Source: Lachnospiraceae bacterium (GTDB lineage: Bacteria; Bacillota; Clostridia; Lachnospirales; Lachnospiraceae). Taken from it: DNA of 64,000 nt. This document shows positions 37,228 through 46,179 of this stretch, one piece after another (positions within the stretch are counted from its first letter, which is position 1; every line of letters starts with the position of its first letter). Under the pieces are notes generated by a model, which worked only from the letters and a program-made list of their open reading frames with translations, made no database searches and was not told where the DNA came from. The stretch covers positions 1 through 64,000 of the forward strand of contig JAFSTN010000042.1 in the NCBI GenBank assembly GCA_017450485.1. Reading direction: 5' to 3'. The position numbers and the translations under genes are program-made.

Positions 37228-39335
37228 AGCTCAAATACCTCTTTGATACTGTCATAGTGCAGGAATACACCATCGGCTCCCAGATCCTTGATATCCTTAT
37301 GTGAAGCCAGCATATATCCGTCAGCTTCATCGGTCTGTATATGTACCTGTTCGTCTGTGAAGTCCAGAATGAACCGGTATACATCCACAAAATAATTATC
37401 ACCCTCATCGGGATTATCGCGGCGATATGAGAACATATACCCGCCCTCGGCACCGGTCACATCGAGACCGGTCTCCTCGCGTATCTCTCTGATCACGGCC
37501 TGCTCGGAAGTCTCGCCTGCCATAACTCCGCCTCCGGAAACCTCCCACCATCCGGGTGCCCAGGTCTTGCTCATCACACGTCTGGTCAACAGGAATTCAC
37601 CGGCAGTGTTTACCACAACTCCCAGCACAGTCAGATGATAGTCTCCGTCGGCCATGGTGAAGTCATTGCGCTTCATGGTCCGCCCGGTGAGCTGTTTATT
37701 TACATCATATATATCCCAGAGTTCATCCTCTTTGTCAGCGGGACCGTGTGACCCGGCGGCTGCTTTCACCGCGTCACCATCCGGTCCGGATACTGTGTGC
37801 TCAGCTTCATCCGGTTCCGGGCTCTGTGTTTCAGTCCGTGGTTCCGCAATCGTATCCGTTACAGGCTCCGCAGCCTCACCGGCCTCCAGCATATCCAGAG
37901 CTGATACCGGAGCCCCGTTCGACTCTACCGTTCCCCCGGCTGTCAGCATGTCCACGGCCGATATCGGAGCGCCGGGCTCGTAATTCACATCACTTTTCTC
38001 CGAACATACGCGGTTTCTTCCGTGCTCCTTTGCATAGTACAGCAACTCATCGGCAGCTGTTATCTCACTGTCGGCACTGATGGCCGTATTGCCTTCCACG
38101 ATACCGTAACTCATGGTAAATTTAATAACCTTATCACCAAACTCCACAGATGTATCACGGATCGCATACAGAATATTCCAGAGGAAATCTCTGGCTTCTG
38201 CCAGACTCATCTCTTCTATAATGAAAAGAAATTCCTCGCCGCCCCATCTGATTACGGTACCTTTGCCTGCCATACGGTCACTCAATATACGCGCTACTTC
38301 TCTCAGTACGGCATCACCGGCATCATGTCCGTACGTATCGTTTACCTTCTTGAAGAAATCGATATCACCCATTGCGATACAATAGGTCTGTCCGTACTTT
38401 CTGGCAGTGCGTCTGATCTGCTCAAACTTGATCTGCCCGCTGCGCCGGTTATTTAAGTTGGTAAGAGGATCCCTCTCGACCAGTTTCTTGAGGGAACCGC
38501 GCACAAACAGCGCACAGCGTCCCATATCTCCGACCTCATCCTGCCTGTCGAGAACACCCTGATCCAGGTCTCCGTCCAGATGTCCTCCGGCTATCGCGCC
38601 GAGAAAATCCTTCAGCCTGTCCAGATGCTTCACGAGCTGAGATGTATACAAAGCCATCCACAGGCCTACCAGTCCTCCCGCTATCACGATGATGGCAGCA
38701 TATACGGCCGACAGTCTGTATACATATCCAAAGGTCTCACTGTACGGTCTCCCGACGCCTATCATGCCGACACAGGTTCCCCCGGATGCAAATATCGGTG
38801 TATACTGCACGCAATATCGTACCTTGGCTATCTCCACATCATTAAAGAAGCTCTCGCGTCCGTTGATCAGGACCGCGGTGGTGATCTTGTTGTTGGCGAT
38901 CGTATTCAGCGGGGGTGTGCCTTCACTGTCTCTGATCGTGGATATCTGACGTGTATCATAGAAAAATATCGAGATCTCGGAATTCGTCTCCTCGGCAACA
39001 TCCTCTACAAAAGCGGTGTCCTCGGATATGACCACATCACCCTTCTTCAGATAAGTGAGTTCATTGTCTTCATCGATAAGAAGGTTGTAATCGCCGGGAT
39101 ACATATCGTCATAATATGTCAGGATCATATGTGAGATATGTGTGAGATCCCCTTTCATCTCCTTTTGGAGCGCTCTGGAATATATAGCAAGACTCGCACA
39201 GAGGAATACGATCCCCATCCCGACTATGGACATGACCGTCCTCATCAGAAAGGCCCTTCTTAAGCCGCCCTCTCCTTTGAGTTCAACTTCTTCTATGCTG
39301 GTTGGCATTACGCTTGTTTTGGGTTTAGTCTTCAT
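37224..39335 (-). CDS. Membrane diguanylate cyclase fused to a Nudix hydrolase
   Basis: A 703-residue protein with an unusual architecture. It has TM1 (about 30-52), an extracellular sensor of the double-Cache type (53-210), TM2 (211-231), a HAMP segment, a GGDEF domain (about 287-445) with active-site GGEEF at 365-369 and no RxxD inhibitory site, and an Ala/Pro/Glu-rich linker carrying two copies of GAPxSAxDML. It ends in a complete Nudix domain (about 538-700) whose box at 602-624 fits Gx5Ex7REUxEExGU exactly. The Nudix part resembles the isopentenyl-diphosphate isomerase-like group (ELWDIYDVNK). GGDEF makes c-di-GMP from GTP; the Nudix role is unknown. Start 39335 follows GAGG. It overlaps holA. 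Confidence 0.88.
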   Translation of the reverse strand: MKTKPKTSVMPTSIEEVELKGEGGLRRAFLMRTVMSIVGMGIVFLCASLAIYSRALQKEMKGDLTHISHMILTYYDDMYPGDYNLLIDEDNELTYLKKGDVVISEDTAFVEDVAEETNSEISIFFYDTRQISTIRDSEGTPPLNTIANNKITTAVLINGRESFFNDVEIAKVRYCVQYTPIFASGGTCVGMIGVGRPYSETFGYVYRLSAVYAAIIVIAGGLVGLWMALYTSQLVKHLDRLKDFLGAIAGGHLDGDLDQGVLDRQDEVGDMGRCALFVRGSLKKLVERDPLTNLNNRRSGQIKFEQIRRTARKYGQTYCIAMGDIDFFKKVNDTYGHDAGDAVLREVARILSDRMAGKGTVIRWGGEEFLFIIEEMSLAEARDFLWNILYAIRDTSVEFGDKVIKFTMSYGIVEGNTAISADSEITAADELLYYAKEHGRNRVCSEKSDVNYEPGAPISAVDMLTAGGTVESNGAPVSALDMLEAGEAAEPVTDTIAEPRTETQSPEPDEAEHTVSGPDGDAVKAAAGSHGPADKEDELWDIYDVNKQLTGRTMKRNDFTMADGDYHLTVLGVVVNTAGEFLLTRRVMSKTWAPGWWEVSGGGVMAGETSEQAVIREIREETGLDVTGAEGGYMFSYRRDNPDEGDNYFVDVYRFILDFTDEQVHIQTDEADGYMLASHKDIKDLGADGVFLHYDSIKEVFEL

Positions 39336-39397
39336 AATCCACCTCAATGTGAAACTTTCGGATACACATAATGATACCACCATCTTCCTGCAAATGA

Positions 39398-39403
39398 TAT
39401 AAT
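39398..39403 (+). promoter_or_regulatory. -10 box before the hairpin array
   Basis: Perfect TATAAT; no good -35 box was found. A transcript from here would begin inside the first hairpin (39406-39426). Confidence 0.45.
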
Positions 39404-39405
39404 TT

Positions 39406-39524
39406 GAGTTGGGCCATGCCCAACTCAGAAGAATACTCCGTATTCTTCAAGTCGCAAGAATGCAAGCATTCTTGCAGAAATACTGAGTATTCTTCCAAGT
39501 CGCAAGAATGCGTTGCATTCTTGC
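39406..39524 (+). repeat. Array of near-perfect hairpins before a small secreted-protein gene
   Basis: Four perfect inverted repeats lie in 119 nt: GAGTTGGGC/GCCCAACTC (39406-39426), GAAGAATAC/GTATTCTTC (39428-39448), GCAAGAATGC/GCATTCTTGC (39454-39475) and the same 10-nt arms again (39502-39524); a weaker one falls at about 39478-39490. Hairpins 2-3 and 4-5 form a tandem duplication with a period of about 47 nt that shares AAGTCGCAAGAATGC. It could be a structured 5' leader or a terminator/REP-like cluster. Confidence 0.75.
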
Positions 39525-39553
39525 CCGATAAATACGTATAAAAAGGAAACCTT

Positions 39554-40081
39554 ATGAGAGCAGTCAATAAGATCAAAACAGCGGGTATACTGGCGATTCT
39601 GGTGTGCATGATGATATGTCAGGGATGCAGCGGCAGATCCGTTCCCGAATCCCATGCACTTACTGTGGATTCAGCCGGAGTCACGGGAGCGGGCATCAAG
39701 GTCGGTTCAAGCTATACCGACTGGATCGACGCATATGGAGATTACGAGATCCAGCTTTATGACGGTGAGAATTTCGTTCCGTATACCCCGGATCCCGTGG
39801 ATGACAAAAAAGCAGCCGATGCCGCATCCGACACCGCAACGGACACCGACCACGACGGCAGATATATGGTCGCCGCATTCTACGTGGATGAGGAACCGGT
39901 ATCAACAGATGAACTGTGCAAAGCAGAAGGAGTCGAACCCGAGAACCTTGCCGATCATCTGGCATCGGCCGAATATCTGGCAGAGCACAAGGTTCTATTC
40001 AGATACATCATCTTTACCATCACGGATGATGCCGTAAGCGATATAGAATTCGACTATCTGGACTACAACACGGAGCTGTAA
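39554..40081 (+). CDS. Small secreted or lipid-anchored hypothetical protein
   Basis: A 175-residue protein I do not recognise. An N-terminal signal (KIKTAGILAILVCMMICQGC) ends in a cysteine that could be lipidated, though the lipobox is poor (C-Q-G-C). The rest is acidic, with an Asp/Ala/Thr-rich low-complexity stretch around 84-100 and no catalytic motif. AAGGA precedes the ATG. The alpha-amylase gene follows after 10 nt, so the two are probably co-transcribed, behind the hairpin array. Confidence 0.6.
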   Translation: MRAVNKIKTAGILAILVCMMICQGCSGRSVPESHALTVDSAGVTGAGIKVGSSYTDWIDAYGDYEIQLYDGENFVPYTPDPVDDKKAADAASDTATDTDHDGRYMVAAFYVDEEPVSTDELCKAEGVEPENLADHLASAEYLAEHKVLFRYIIFTITDDAVSDIEFDYLDYNTEL

Positions 40082-40091
40082 GGAGGACATT

Positions 40092-41405
40092 ATGTGGGCT
40101 TATGAAAGTGTATTCTATCAGATCTATCCTTTAGGTTTTTGCGGAGCACCGTATGAGAATGACGGCATTCCCGAGCACCGTATACTGAAGGTGCTGGACT
40201 GGATCCCTCACATGAAGAAGCTGGGGATCAATGCGATATACTTTTCTCCCATATTCGAATCCGACACCCACGGCTATAATACCCGGGATTACACAAGGCT
40301 TGATACACGACTTGGTACCAATGAAGATTTCAAAAAGGTCTGCGAAGCGCTTCATTCAGAAAGCATAAAAGTAGTACTGGACGGTGTATTCAACCATGTC
40401 GGCAGAGGCTTCTGGGCATTTCAGGATGTGCTGAAGAATCGTGAGAACTCTCCCTACAGATGGTGGTTCCACAACATAAGCTTCGAAGGTAACTCCAACT
40501 ACAATGACGGACTGTGGTACGAGGGCTGGGAAGGCAATTACGATCTGGTGAAGCTCAACCTCGGCAACGAGGACGTCGTACAGCACATCTTCTCTGCTGT
40601 AAAAGGCTGGGTAGATGAGTTCGACATAGACGGTCTCAGGCTCGATGTGGCATACTGTCTGCCCGATGAATTCTGCAGACGTCTCCGCGACTACTGCGAT
40701 AACCTGAAAGAGGATTTCTTCATATTGGGAGAGGTGCTCCACGGAGAGTACGGACGCATGCTCGAAGCGAAGAACATCCACTCGGTGACCAACTACCAGT
40801 GCTATAAAGGAATACACTCCGCATTCAACTCCCTTAACATGTTCGAGATCATCCACTCTCTCGCCAGACTCTTCGGTCCCGAAGACTGGACCGTGGCTCG
40901 GGGTCGGCATCTGCTCAGCTTCATAGACAACCATGATGTCACCAGAGCTGCCAGTATCATCAACAATCCCGCACATCTGCCACTCACATATGCACTCATA
41001 TACGGCATGCCCGGTATTCCCTGCGTATACTATGGCAGCGAGTGGGGTGAGAAAGCGGATAAATCGCAGGGCGACCCCGCACTCAGGCCGTGTTTCGATG
41101 CTCCTCAGTGGAATGAGCTCACCGACTATATAGCACGCTTAAGTGAAGCCAAAAAAGGATCTGAAGCCTTAAACTACGGTGGTTTCAGATCCGTGGTACT
41201 TACCAATAAACAGTGTATCTTCGAGCGTCGCACCGACAACGAGCGCGTACTCGTGGCCATCAATGCAGACTCAGAGCCTTACACGGCCCACTTCGATGCG
41301 GGTTGCGGACAGGCGGAAGACCTGATCACGGGAAATATGCACGACTTCGGTGGCGGCAGCGAACTCGCGCCCTACACAGCATACTTCTGGAAGTGCGAGC
41401 GATAA
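40092..41405 (+). CDS. Cytoplasmic GH13 alpha-amylase family enzyme
   Basis: Glycoside hydrolase family 13 acting on alpha-glucans or maltodextrins. 437 residues, no signal peptide, so intracellular. Conserved regions: I DGVFNHVG, II DGLRLDVAY (nucleophile Asp), III ILGEVLHG (acid/base Glu), IV FIDNHD. A short C-terminal beta domain follows. The form is close to cyclomaltodextrinase/neopullulanase-type enzymes without their N-terminal domain; exact specificity cannot be told. AAGGAGG lies before the ATG. A long inverted repeat follows the stop. Confidence 0.9.
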   Translation: MWAYESVFYQIYPLGFCGAPYENDGIPEHRILKVLDWIPHMKKLGINAIYFSPIFESDTHGYNTRDYTRLDTRLGTNEDFKKVCEALHSESIKVVLDGVFNHVGRGFWAFQDVLKNRENSPYRWWFHNISFEGNSNYNDGLWYEGWEGNYDLVKLNLGNEDVVQHIFSAVKGWVDEFDIDGLRLDVAYCLPDEFCRRLRDYCDNLKEDFFILGEVLHGEYGRMLEAKNIHSVTNYQCYKGIHSAFNSLNMFEIIHSLARLFGPEDWTVARGRHLLSFIDNHDVTRAASIINNPAHLPLTYALIYGMPGIPCVYYGSEWGEKADKSQGDPALRPCFDAPQWNELTDYIARLSEAKKGSEALNYGGFRSVVLTNKQCIFERRTDNERVLVAINADSEPYTAHFDAGCGQAEDLITGNMHDFGGGSELAPYTAYFWKCER

Positions 41406-41413
41406 CGTAAAAG

Positions 41414-41521
41414 CCCCGCTTAGCGTGCGTATTTGTTTTCCAAAACAATCAGCTATGAGAAAGGACTTCGAGCTTAGTGCTCATTAGCGTTTTGGAAAAT
41501 ATATACGCACGCAAAGCGGGG
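41414..41521. repeat. Long imperfect inverted repeat between convergent genes
   Basis: Arms 41414-41446 and 41489-41521 are 33 nt long and identical at 30 positions after reverse-complementing; the outer ends are CCCCGCT/AGCGGGG and the inner ends TTTTCCAAAAC/GTTTTGGAAAA. The 42-nt loop can pair further (GCTATGAG with CTCATTAGC). Neither side has a good T-tract. It may be a bidirectional terminator, a MITE-like element or a structured RNA. Confidence 0.75.
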
Positions 41522-41532
41522 AAATTTGTTCC

Positions 41533-42297
41533 CTACTTCGCCTGCTTATAGACGGGATCGGCGGGATACCCGCCCTTCAGTTTCTGCATGCCGCGCTGGA
41601 TCGCATCCTTCGATGTCTTCCAGTCGGCATCTTTGTTTCTGTAGTCGAATTTCTCGACCATCCAGGATATATCCTTCTGCAGGCGGTCCATATTGGTTTC
41701 CATGAGCTTAAACATCGCAGCATAGAATTCTTTTTTGTCCGAGTCCTTCATATGCAGCTCGGCATATTCACACAGATCTCCGAAGTGTGTCAGACAGAAG
41801 CCTTTTGATGACGTGATCCTGTTTCTGAAATCGGGATCCTTATCATACATCGTCATAAATGTATCCAGATAGCGTTCATACTCGGATTCGAAGTGATTGC
41901 AGATATAGCAGCTCTTCTCACGTCCGGCGATCCATGAACTGACGGAATTGGCCTTGCCTGCCGTCCCCTTCAGCCTGTCCTTAAGCGTGATCTTCGCAGG
42001 TCCGTATGAAGCAAACTGTTTCTTCATTTCGTCGATCGTACGCTTATAGTGAGTCTTGAGTATCCACGCATTACCGAGGGTGTTGCCGTAATCAAACATC
42101 TTTTTGAAATGCGTCCTGCAGAACCCCGCACGATCCGTCATATCCCTGATGTCGGCCTCCATATAAGAGCTTCCGGATCCGAGCACGAAGTCCATCAGAT
42201 CCTGCTCGATATTACGCTCGATATAGCAGAACGGGCACTCGTCATGCGCATTTACGGCATCATTTAAAGGGATGGTATAGAGTTTTTCTTTTGCCAT
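41533..42297 (-). CDS. DUF6062-like protein with duplicated Cys/His motifs
   Basis: A 254-residue cytoplasmic protein resembling the DUF6062 family of Lachnospiraceae; function unknown. It contains two copies of one pattern: CPFC (21-24) then FCRTHF with C60 and H63, and CYIC (130-133) then FCLTHF with C168 and H171; the CxxC-to-Cys spacing is 36 and 35 residues. Each copy could bind zinc or another metal as C2CH. The rest is helical and charged. GGAG precedes the ATG; a TATAAT lies just upstream on the minus strand. Confidence 0.7.
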   Translation of the reverse strand: MAKEKLYTIPLNDAVNAHDECPFCYIERNIEQDLMDFVLGSGSSYMEADIRDMTDRAGFCRTHFKKMFDYGNTLGNAWILKTHYKRTIDEMKKQFASYGPAKITLKDRLKGTAGKANSVSSWIAGREKSCYICNHFESEYERYLDTFMTMYDKDPDFRNRITSSKGFCLTHFGDLCEYAELHMKDSDKKEFYAAMFKLMETNMDRLQKDISWMVEKFDYRNKDADWKTSKDAIQRGMQKLKGGYPADPVYKQAK

Positions 42298-42432
42298 GAT
42301 CGCTCCTTGTGATTATATCCAAAGAATGAGTTAAAAGATTGTGACTATTCACAAAAATCATTCTAATTGTACCCTAATTTCCTTAGCTCCACAACATCTT
42401 GTGTCCTCCAAAACCGCCGCCAAAAGTGGCTC

Positions 42433-42484
42433 TTGAAGCATCTTTTTTGCTATGATATAGTTTGAAATGACCGTTTTGGTCATT
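42433..42484 (+). promoter_or_regulatory. Promoter and operator of the tetR gene
   Basis: TTGAAG (42433-42438), 17-bp spacer, TATAGT (42456-42461). A perfect dyad AATGACC-GTTTT-GGTCATT at 42466-42484 covers the predicted start of transcription, the position expected for autorepression by the TetR protein. A separate TTGTGA/TCACAA dyad at 42339-42354 lies on the DUF6062 side. Confidence 0.7.
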
Positions 42485-42502
42485 ACTATCAAAGGGGTTC
42501 CC

Positions 42503-43102
42503 ATGAACGATAAATTTTTTGATCTGAAAAAGGAAAAGCAGGATCGCATCATCAATGCTTCCCTTAAGATTTTTGCCGAAAACGGATATAAGCATTGCTC
42601 TACAGATGATATAGTCCGTGAGGCAGGTATCAGCAAAGGACTTCTGTTCCATTACTTCGGTTCCAAGATGAATCTGTATGAGTTTCTGTATGACTACTGC
42701 GTCAAGTTTCTGAGCATGGAATTAAAGAGCAGTATCCCCACAGATGAAAAAGATTACTTCACCATCATGAAGGACAGCGAAGCGGCCAAGAGAAACGTGC
42801 TCCGCAGCTATCCTTATATGCAGATGTTCATCAACAGGAGCATGACCGAAGATGATGAGGACGCTGTCGACAATACCTCCAATCTGAGAGAAGAACTTCA
42901 GTCCATTTATGACGGTATACTCGGTCAGGTTGATTCCGGAAAATTCCGCAAGGAAGCCGACCCGGCTCAGGTACATACCATGCTGCAGTCCACTCTCCGC
43001 TCATTGATGAGCGACCAGTTACAGTCATCGGCATTTAACCCGGATCACTATTACAGTGACGGGATCAAATACATCAATATGCTGCAGAGCATATGCTATT
43101 AA
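42503..43102 (+). CDS. TetR/AcrR-family transcriptional regulator
   Basis: A 199-residue repressor. The N-terminal helix-turn-helix covers about 12-58 (DRIINASLKIFAENGY, then IVREAGISKGLLFHYFGSK), typical of TetR. The C-terminal ligand-binding half is helical and of unknown specificity. Start at 42503 is supported by AGGGG 6 nt upstream. A perfect dyad lies on its own promoter. The YtxH-like gene 28 nt downstream is the likely co-regulated target; no efflux pump is adjacent. Confidence 0.88.
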   Translation: MNDKFFDLKKEKQDRIINASLKIFAENGYKHCSTDDIVREAGISKGLLFHYFGSKMNLYEFLYDYCVKFLSMELKSSIPTDEKDYFTIMKDSEAAKRNVLRSYPYMQMFINRSMTEDDEDAVDNTSNLREELQSIYDGILGQVDSGKFRKEADPAQVHTMLQSTLRSLMSDQLQSSAFNPDHYYSDGIKYINMLQSICY

Positions 43103-43130
43103 CACTGTCATTTACGAAAGGAGATCTATC

Positions 43131-43553
43131 ATGGCAAAGGGACTCGGTAAAATAATTCTCACCAGCAGTATTCTCGCAGGTGCGGCTTTGGGATCATATA
43201 TGTATTTCAAGAAAGAGGGCGTGATCGACGAGACCAAGACTCCCGCCGAGAACGCTATCAAGATCCGCGACAAGGTTACCGCTGATGCTGCTGAATTCAT
43301 GAACAGAGACCGTTCATATGTAGATCTGAACGAAGCCGTATCCGATGTCACCGGGAAGGTGAAAGAAACCGCGACCGAAGCAGCCGCAAAGGTTAAAGAG
43401 GTTGTTTCGGGAGCTACCGAGAAGGTTAAGGAAGCCGCTGAGGAAGCCAAGGATACTTTTGAGCCCGGTCTTCAGGCTGACAAAGTAAATGCCGCCGACA
43501 GCAAAACCATCGGCAGCACGGTAAGCGAAGAGTTCTTCAACGACGAAGCTTAA
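43131..43553 (+). CDS. YtxH-like small membrane protein
   Basis: A 140-residue protein with one N-terminal membrane helix (about 7-26, IILTSSILAGAALGSYMYF) followed by a long amphipathic helix of Lys/Glu/Ala/Val repeats (TGKVKETATEAAAKVKE), then an acidic tail. This is the layout of YtxH/general-stress small proteins and LEA-like helices; function unknown. AGGAG precedes the ATG at 43131. It follows the tetR gene closely and is probably in the same transcript. Confidence 0.7.
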   Translation: MAKGLGKIILTSSILAGAALGSYMYFKKEGVIDETKTPAENAIKIRDKVTADAAEFMNRDRSYVDLNEAVSDVTGKVKETATEAAAKVKEVVSGATEKVKEAAEEAKDTFEPGLQADKVNAADSKTIGSTVSEEFFNDEA

Positions 43554-43566
43554 AATTCGCCGCGGC

Positions 43567-44424
43567 TTAAGACTTGGCCTTGATGATCGCCTCTTTTAAG
43601 TCAAGTGCTTTCTCCTTCATACGAGGATTTATATTTCTGTTTGCAAGCAGGCTGCCTACCAACCGGGCAGCCTGATCGTATTTTTCAAACTCTACGGACA
43701 GAGCCGCGATCAGGTAGTCCAGAGTGAGCTCATCCATTCCGCAGATCGGAGGAGCTTCAGTGGTCCTCGCAGATACAAATCCCTCAAGTGCGCTTTCCAG
43801 GAAATCTCTCTCCATGGACTTAGTCCTCTCGGACTCTTCGGCATATTTGGGATCTGCCGGATCCAGGCTCTCATATTTACTTCTGAGTGTCCAGCCCGCT
43901 CTCAGGCATATATACGCCTTCTCCGATGCCTTGGCCTGCTTCACCATCGCATTGGCCAGTGCCATCTGATATCTCTCAAGCGCTTCATCAAAAGTATATG
44001 TATCTCCGGCATATTCCTTCGGAACAAATTCCCCCGATATGCCGGCCTTGATCATCTTGCGCTGTGTCTCGGTTATAGACGGCCAGTATCTGGTCACTGC
44101 CGCACAACCGCATTTGGGGCACATGACCACATCATATTTGAGAGGCTCTATCCCATTGTATGTGGGACGCAGATCACGATCAGTGCCTTTCAGTTTGGCA
44201 CGATTCGCCTTTAATGCCAGTGATTTGAATTCCTTATTGCATACCGGGCAGGTATAGGTCTTGGCAAGCAGATAATCCGATTCCTTGACTTCCGGTGCAG
44301 CGGCCCCGGCGGTTGGCTTGTTGTCGGATTCCTTCTTAGGCTCTTCCTTCTTAGGCTCCTCGTAGACATCCATCTTTTCCAGGCCGCCCAATCCCAGATT
44401 GCTCAATCCTGATAGTAATCCCAT
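43567..44424 (-). CDS. DUF2225 family zinc-ribbon/TPR protein
   Basis: A 285-residue cytoplasmic protein of the DUF2225 family, function unknown. After a Glu/Lys/Pro-rich N-terminal linker a zinc ribbon appears: CPVC (about 59-62) and CPKCGC (about 102-107). The C-terminal two-thirds are helical, TPR-like (ALANAMVKQAKASEKAYICLRAGW). It is the last gene of the guaB-to-glnS run, 15 nt after glnS. Confidence 0.8.
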   Translation of the reverse strand: MGLLSGLSNLGLGGLEKMDVYEEPKKEEPKKESDNKPTAGAAAPEVKESDYLLAKTYTCPVCNKEFKSLALKANRAKLKGTDRDLRPTYNGIEPLKYDVVMCPKCGCAAVTRYWPSITETQRKMIKAGISGEFVPKEYAGDTYTFDEALERYQMALANAMVKQAKASEKAYICLRAGWTLRSKYESLDPADPKYAEESERTKSMERDFLESALEGFVSARTTEAPPICGMDELTLDYLIAALSVEFEKYDQAARLVGSLLANRNINPRMKEKALDLKEAIIKAKS

Positions 44425-44439
44425 GATTCCGATCTCCTG

Positions 44440-46161
44440 TTACGCTTCTTTCTTCGGCAATACAAACGAACTCTTCAGGGAGACGATCCTGTTAAACACA
44501 GGTGCTCCGGGCTTAGAGTCCTTATAATCAACTGTGAAGAATCCCTGTCTCACGAACTGGAAGCTCTCATATGCCTGCGCATCCTTCAGTGAAGGCTCGA
44601 CATAGCAGTCATCCAATACCGTGAGTGAATTCGGGTTCAGGTTCAGACTACTGTCCTCGTTGTATACGCCTTTTTCCTCATCTATGATGTTCTCATACAG
44701 ACGAACGGTACACTTCAGTGCGGTAGCCGCATTAACCCAATGGATCGTTCCCTTTACTTTACGTCCGTCGGGAGAGTTTCCTCCGCGGGACTCAGGATCG
44801 TATGTACAGTGGATCACGGTCACTTTGCCGTCGTCATCCTTTTCATAAGAGGTACATGTTGCGAAGTACGCATTCATCAGACGGACCTCGTTACCGGGGA
44901 AAAGACGGAAATACTTCTTCGGAGGCTCCTCCATGAAGTCCTCTCTGTCTATATACAGCTCTCTGCTGAACGGAACCTTACGTGTACCCAGGCTCTCATT
45001 CTCCAGATTATTGGGAACCTCAAGTTCCTCTGTCTGTCCTTCGGGATAATTGTCTATGATCAGCTTGACGGGATCCAATACTGCCATCACGCGAGGCCTC
45101 TTAACCTTCAGGTCTTCACGTATGCAATACTCGAGCATCGAGTACTCAGCGGATGCATTTGCCTTGGATACACCGCACAGCTCCACGAACATCTGGATGG
45201 ACTCGGGTGTGAATCCGCGGCGACGGAGTGCTGCAATGGATACCAGTCTCGGATCATCCCAGCCGTCCACTACACCATCCTCAACCAGCTTCTTGATATA
45301 TCTCTTACCGGTCACGACATTGGTCAGATACATCTTCGCAAACTCAGTCTGCTTGGGAGCTTCATTCGGAGCATTCTTATATCCGGTCTCGATGAGTACC
45401 CAGTCATACAGAGGTCTGTGATCCTCAAACTCCAGAGTACATATCGAATTCGTGATACCCTCGATCGCATCCTCGATCGGATGTGCATAATCATACATCG
45501 GATAGATGCACCACTTATCACCGGTATTGTGGTGAGTCATATGAGCCACACGATAGATGATCGGGTCACGCATATTGATATTGGCGGCTGCCATATCGAT
45601 CTTCGCACGCAGAGTCTTCTCTCCGTCGGCATATTCGCCGTTCTTCATCTTCTCGAAAAGCTCGAGATTCTCCTCTATACTGCGGTCTCTGGAGGGATCG
45701 TCGCGTCCGGGTTCGGTAAGGGTACCTCGATACTCTCTGATCTCATCCGCAGTCAGATCCGACACATAAGCCTTACCCTTTTTGATCAGGGTAATCGCAC
45801 CCTCATACATTTTGTCGAAATAATCGGATGCGAAAAACAAACGGTCCTCGAAGTCGGCACCGAGCCATTTTACATCAGCCTTGATAGACTCGACGAACTC
45901 GGTCTTCTCCTTGGTCGGGTTGGTATCGTCAAACCGCAGATTAAATTTGCCGCCGTACTCCTTGGCCAGTCCGTAGTTGAGCAGTATGCTCTTCGCATGT
46001 CCTATATGCAGGTAACCGTTAGGCTCGGGAGGAAAACGCGTGTTGACGGTATCATATACACCTTCCTTCAAGTCTTCGTCTATCATACGCTGTATGAAAT
46101 TGCGCGAATCGGCCTGACCCTGTATTTCTTCCGTTGTCTCTGTAGTATTGATCTCACTCAT
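44440..46161 (-). CDS. glnS: Glutaminyl-tRNA synthetase
   Basis: Attaches glutamine to tRNA-Gln. 573 residues. The class I HIGH motif is [10 protein letters not shown] near residue 52; GlnRS-specific segments such as [33 protein letters not shown] and the C-terminal beta-barrel anticodon domain ([14 protein letters not shown]) are present. The second signature, VMSKRKL in E. coli, reads VVTGKRYIK here. The genome also encodes GatCAB (53.9-57.2 kb), so Gln-tRNA-Gln may be made directly while GatCAB serves Asn-tRNA. Confidence 0.95.
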   Translation of the reverse strand: MSEINTTETTEEIQGQADSRNFIQRMIDEDLKEGVYDTVNTRFPPEPNGYLHIGHAKSILLNYGLAKEYGGKFNLRFDDTNPTKEKTEFVESIKADVKWLGADFEDRLFFASDYFDKMYEGAITLIKKGKAYVSDLTADEIREYRGTLTEPGRDDPSRDRSIEENLELFEKMKNGEYADGEKTLRAKIDMAAANINMRDPIIYRVAHMTHHNTGDKWCIYPMYDYAHPIEDAIEGITNSICTLEFEDHRPLYDWVLIETGYKNAPNEAPKQTEFAKMYLTNVVTGKRYIKKLVEDGVVDGWDDPRLVSIAALRRRGFTPESIQMFVELCGVSKANASAEYSMLEYCIREDLKVKRPRVMAVLDPVKLIIDNYPEGQTEELEVPNNLENESLGTRKVPFSRELYIDREDFMEEPPKKYFRLFPGNEVRLMNAYFATCTSYEKDDDGKVTVIHCTYDPESRGGNSPDGRKVKGTIHWVNAATALKCTVRLYENIIDEEKGVYNEDSSLNLNPNSLTVLDDCYVEPSLKDAQAYESFQFVRQGFFTVDYKDSKPGAPVFNRIVSLKSSFVLPKKEA

Positions 46162-46179
46162 CGTATCTGTATCCTTTTC

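Noticed and set aside
39428..39524. Repeats that might be read as a CRISPR array
   Set aside because: The repeated units are palindromes in tandem with no spacers of constant length, and no cas gene is in the window.
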